Positions 62,517-64,000 of a stretch of DNA of 64,000 bases are shown one piece after another. The stretch spans positions 1-64,000 of the forward strand of contig CAJNOL010000847.1 of the NCBI GenBank assembly GCA_905250125.1. Direction: 5' to 3'. The DNA is from Rotaria sordida. Lineage: Eukaryota > Rotifera > Eurotatoria > Philodinida > Philodinidae. The notes beneath the pieces were generated by a model, which searched no databases, had not been told where the DNA came from, and saw nothing but the letters and a program-made list of their open reading frames with translations. The position numbers were made by a program, and so were the translations under genes. How positions within the stretch are numbered: the first letter of the stretch is position 1; each line of letters starts with the position of its first letter.

Positions 62517-63899
62517 ATGATTAATTCAGGTGAAACAAACGAACAATCTTGTTTAAGTCCTCTTGATTCTGCTCGTTTTATAATGGAACGAGCTCGACAT
62601 GTTTCAATAAATATATCTGCTCTTCAAAAATTGGCTAATATGGTTATTTGATTTTTTTTTATTAAATATAATAAATGATTTTCTTTTCCAAAGATCTCAT
62701 GTGCAATGATGAATGGAGAATGTACACCAGATGATTGGATTGGATCAGATGTGGGACCACCAAAAGGAGATGATCAATTAACAATTGATTGGTTTGAATA
62801 AGACACAAAAAAAATTTTTTTTTCTATAAATCTTTTATTTTCAAGGATATTTTTGATAACTAGTTTAAATTTTTCATTTTGGACTGATGATAATCAACAT
62901 GAATCATATTGTCGAAAATATAAAAATAAAATCTATTATGGTTATGAAGCATTATGTGTATCAATAAATCAAGCATTAGATGTAAGAATTTTATTTTTTA
63001 ATTTATTATATTTATTAACATAATTTAAAGGAAGGGATTGATATAATTAATGCTCAATATTATTCTCATATAACAATTGATCAATTAAAATATATATTTC
63101 GATCAATAGAGAATTCATCTCAATTACCAATGTTAAACGAAAGATTAAATATTTTACATGAAACTGGATCAGTACTTGTTAAAGTTAGTTCTTTTTCTTT
63201 TTTTGTTCAAAATAAAAAGAAAATTTTATTTTTAATAAAAAGGAATATGGTGGACATTTCACTCGCTGTATTGAACAAAGTGGTGGAAGTGCTGTTGATC
63301 TTGTCGAATTAATTGTGAAAAAATTTCCTTCTTACAGAGATGAAGCTGTTTATGATGGACAACGAGGTTTACGCGTTTTTTTCATTTTTATTTTTTATTC
63401 AAAAGATATTTTATTTTTTAGTCAGCTTTTATAAACGAGCACAAATTTTAGTTGCTGATATTTGGGGATGCTTTAATGGACATGGTTTCGGTCATTTTAC
63501 TGATATGGTTTGTTTTGTTTTTTTTTATTATCATAAAAAAATCTCTATCGATAATAATAGGATGGTTTAACAATGTTTGCTGATTATCGTGTTCCACAAG
63601 TACTATCTCATGAAGGTGTTCTTGTTTATTCAAATGAATTAAAACGTCGACTTGAAAAAAAAGAAGAAATTCCATATGGAGATTCAGATGAATGTGAAAT
63701 ACGTGCTGGATCAATCTTAGCTGTACATCTTATTGTTAATCAAGCAAATGAAAAAATTCCTTTAGAAAAGGATACAGGAGAAGGTGGACCAAGATTAAAT
63801 GCACCAGTTGTTGATGTTTATTTATGGCGAAGAAGACGAGAACTAACTCACTTATACAAACAAACACCTTTTCATCGTACAAGATCAATTTTTTATTAA
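62517..63899 (+). CDS. QNG1: Queuosine 5'-phosphate N-glycosylase/hydrolase (queuosine salvage protein)
   Basis: Cytosolic enzyme that frees queuine from queuosine 5'-phosphate so it can be re-inserted at tRNA position 34; animals rely on salvage because they cannot make queuine. Seven exons: 62517-62642, 62694-62791, 62846-62981, 63031-63183, 63243-63366, 63422-63507 and 63561-63899; all phases fit, 353 residues (human QNG1/C9orf64 has 341). Matching segments include LDSARFIMERARHVSI at the N-terminus, ITSLNFSFW (79-87), GYEALCVSINQALDEGI, HETGSVLVKEYGG, KKFPSYRDEAVYDGQRVSFY, KRAQILVADIW and MFADYRVPQVL (246-256). The latter holds the Asp249 expected in the active site. The C-terminus TPFHRTRSIFY parallels human IPFHRIRCIYY. 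No truncation or missing core residue seen. Confidence 0.95.
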
Positions 63900-63962
63900 A
63901 TTTCTTTCCCTTTTTTTTTATTATTTCTTTCACAAATATTCTTTGGCAATTTATTAGAGTAA

Positions 63963-63968
63963 AATAAA
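63963..63968 (+). promoter_or_regulatory. Likely poly(A) signal of QNG1 (AATAAA)
   Basis: AATAAA about 65 nt after the QNG1 stop, a normal distance for a compact genome. Confidence 0.5.
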
Positions 63969-64000
63969 TGAAGAATTTATTCAAAAACATAATTTTTTAA

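Noticed and set aside
1..64000. CRISPR arrays, prokaryotic operons, rRNA genes
   Set aside because: The repeats seen are inverted or microsatellite, genes have spliceosomal introns, and no rRNA-like conserved sequence was recognised.

Overview
The window is AT-rich animal genomic DNA with intron-rich genes. Most introns are 53-68 nt and AT-rich with GT..AG borders. The recognisable genes are all metazoan: a TTLL10-type protein glycylase, a four-homeodomain ZFHX3/4-type transcription factor, TM2D2, an HCN channel and the queuosine-salvage enzyme QNG1. Scattered TGTGGG-rich tracts occur. From memory, TGTGGG is the bdelloid rotifer telomere unit. With the tiny introns, low GC and many short DNA transposons, a bdelloid rotifer (Adineta/Rotaria-like) is my best guess for the source. 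This is inference, not proof.

Layout. 1-1735: no gene seen. 1736-4633 (+): TTLL10, 10 or 11 exons, with an in-frame TAG that may lie at the end of a cryptic 57-nt intron. 5588-6022: inverted-repeat element. 6346-8724: a broken piggyBac element with 15-bp terminal repeats, inserted at TTAA directly against the coding sequence of a broken Harbinger/ISL2EU-type transposase (8725-10616). 11518-12551: a TGTGGG tract, a mariner-type miniature element and a hAT-type miniature element. 15641-24744 (-): ZFHX, 12 exons joining to 1501 codons, preceded by a repeat-rich, locally GC-rich upstream region. 28731-30893: remains of a LINE reverse transcriptase and a Tc1 transposase. 32138-33824 (-): a two-exon HExxH metallopeptidase-like gene whose intron contains the only assembly gap (10 N). 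34018-38097: dense cluster of foldback and miniature elements. 39351-40031 (-): TM2D2. 43243-44016: large foldback. 47664-51590 (+): HCN channel, 9 exons. 51800-62500: gene-poor, with several palindromic elements, one only 66 bp long with a perfect 8-bp target duplication. 62517-63899 (+): QNG1, 7 exons.

The genes do not form a pathway; they are unrelated single-copy-looking animal genes separated by transposon-rich spacers. I see no rRNA, tRNA or CRISPR array. The best-supported novelty is the set of miniature elements whose boundaries are fixed by exact target duplications, the nested piggyBac/Harbinger pair, the TTLL10 stop/intron ambiguity, the compact ZFHX and the unassigned HExxH gene. 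I found no convincing new multi-gene system. All exon joins were made by hand from splice borders, reading frame and remembered family sequences, with no alignment or transcript evidence.
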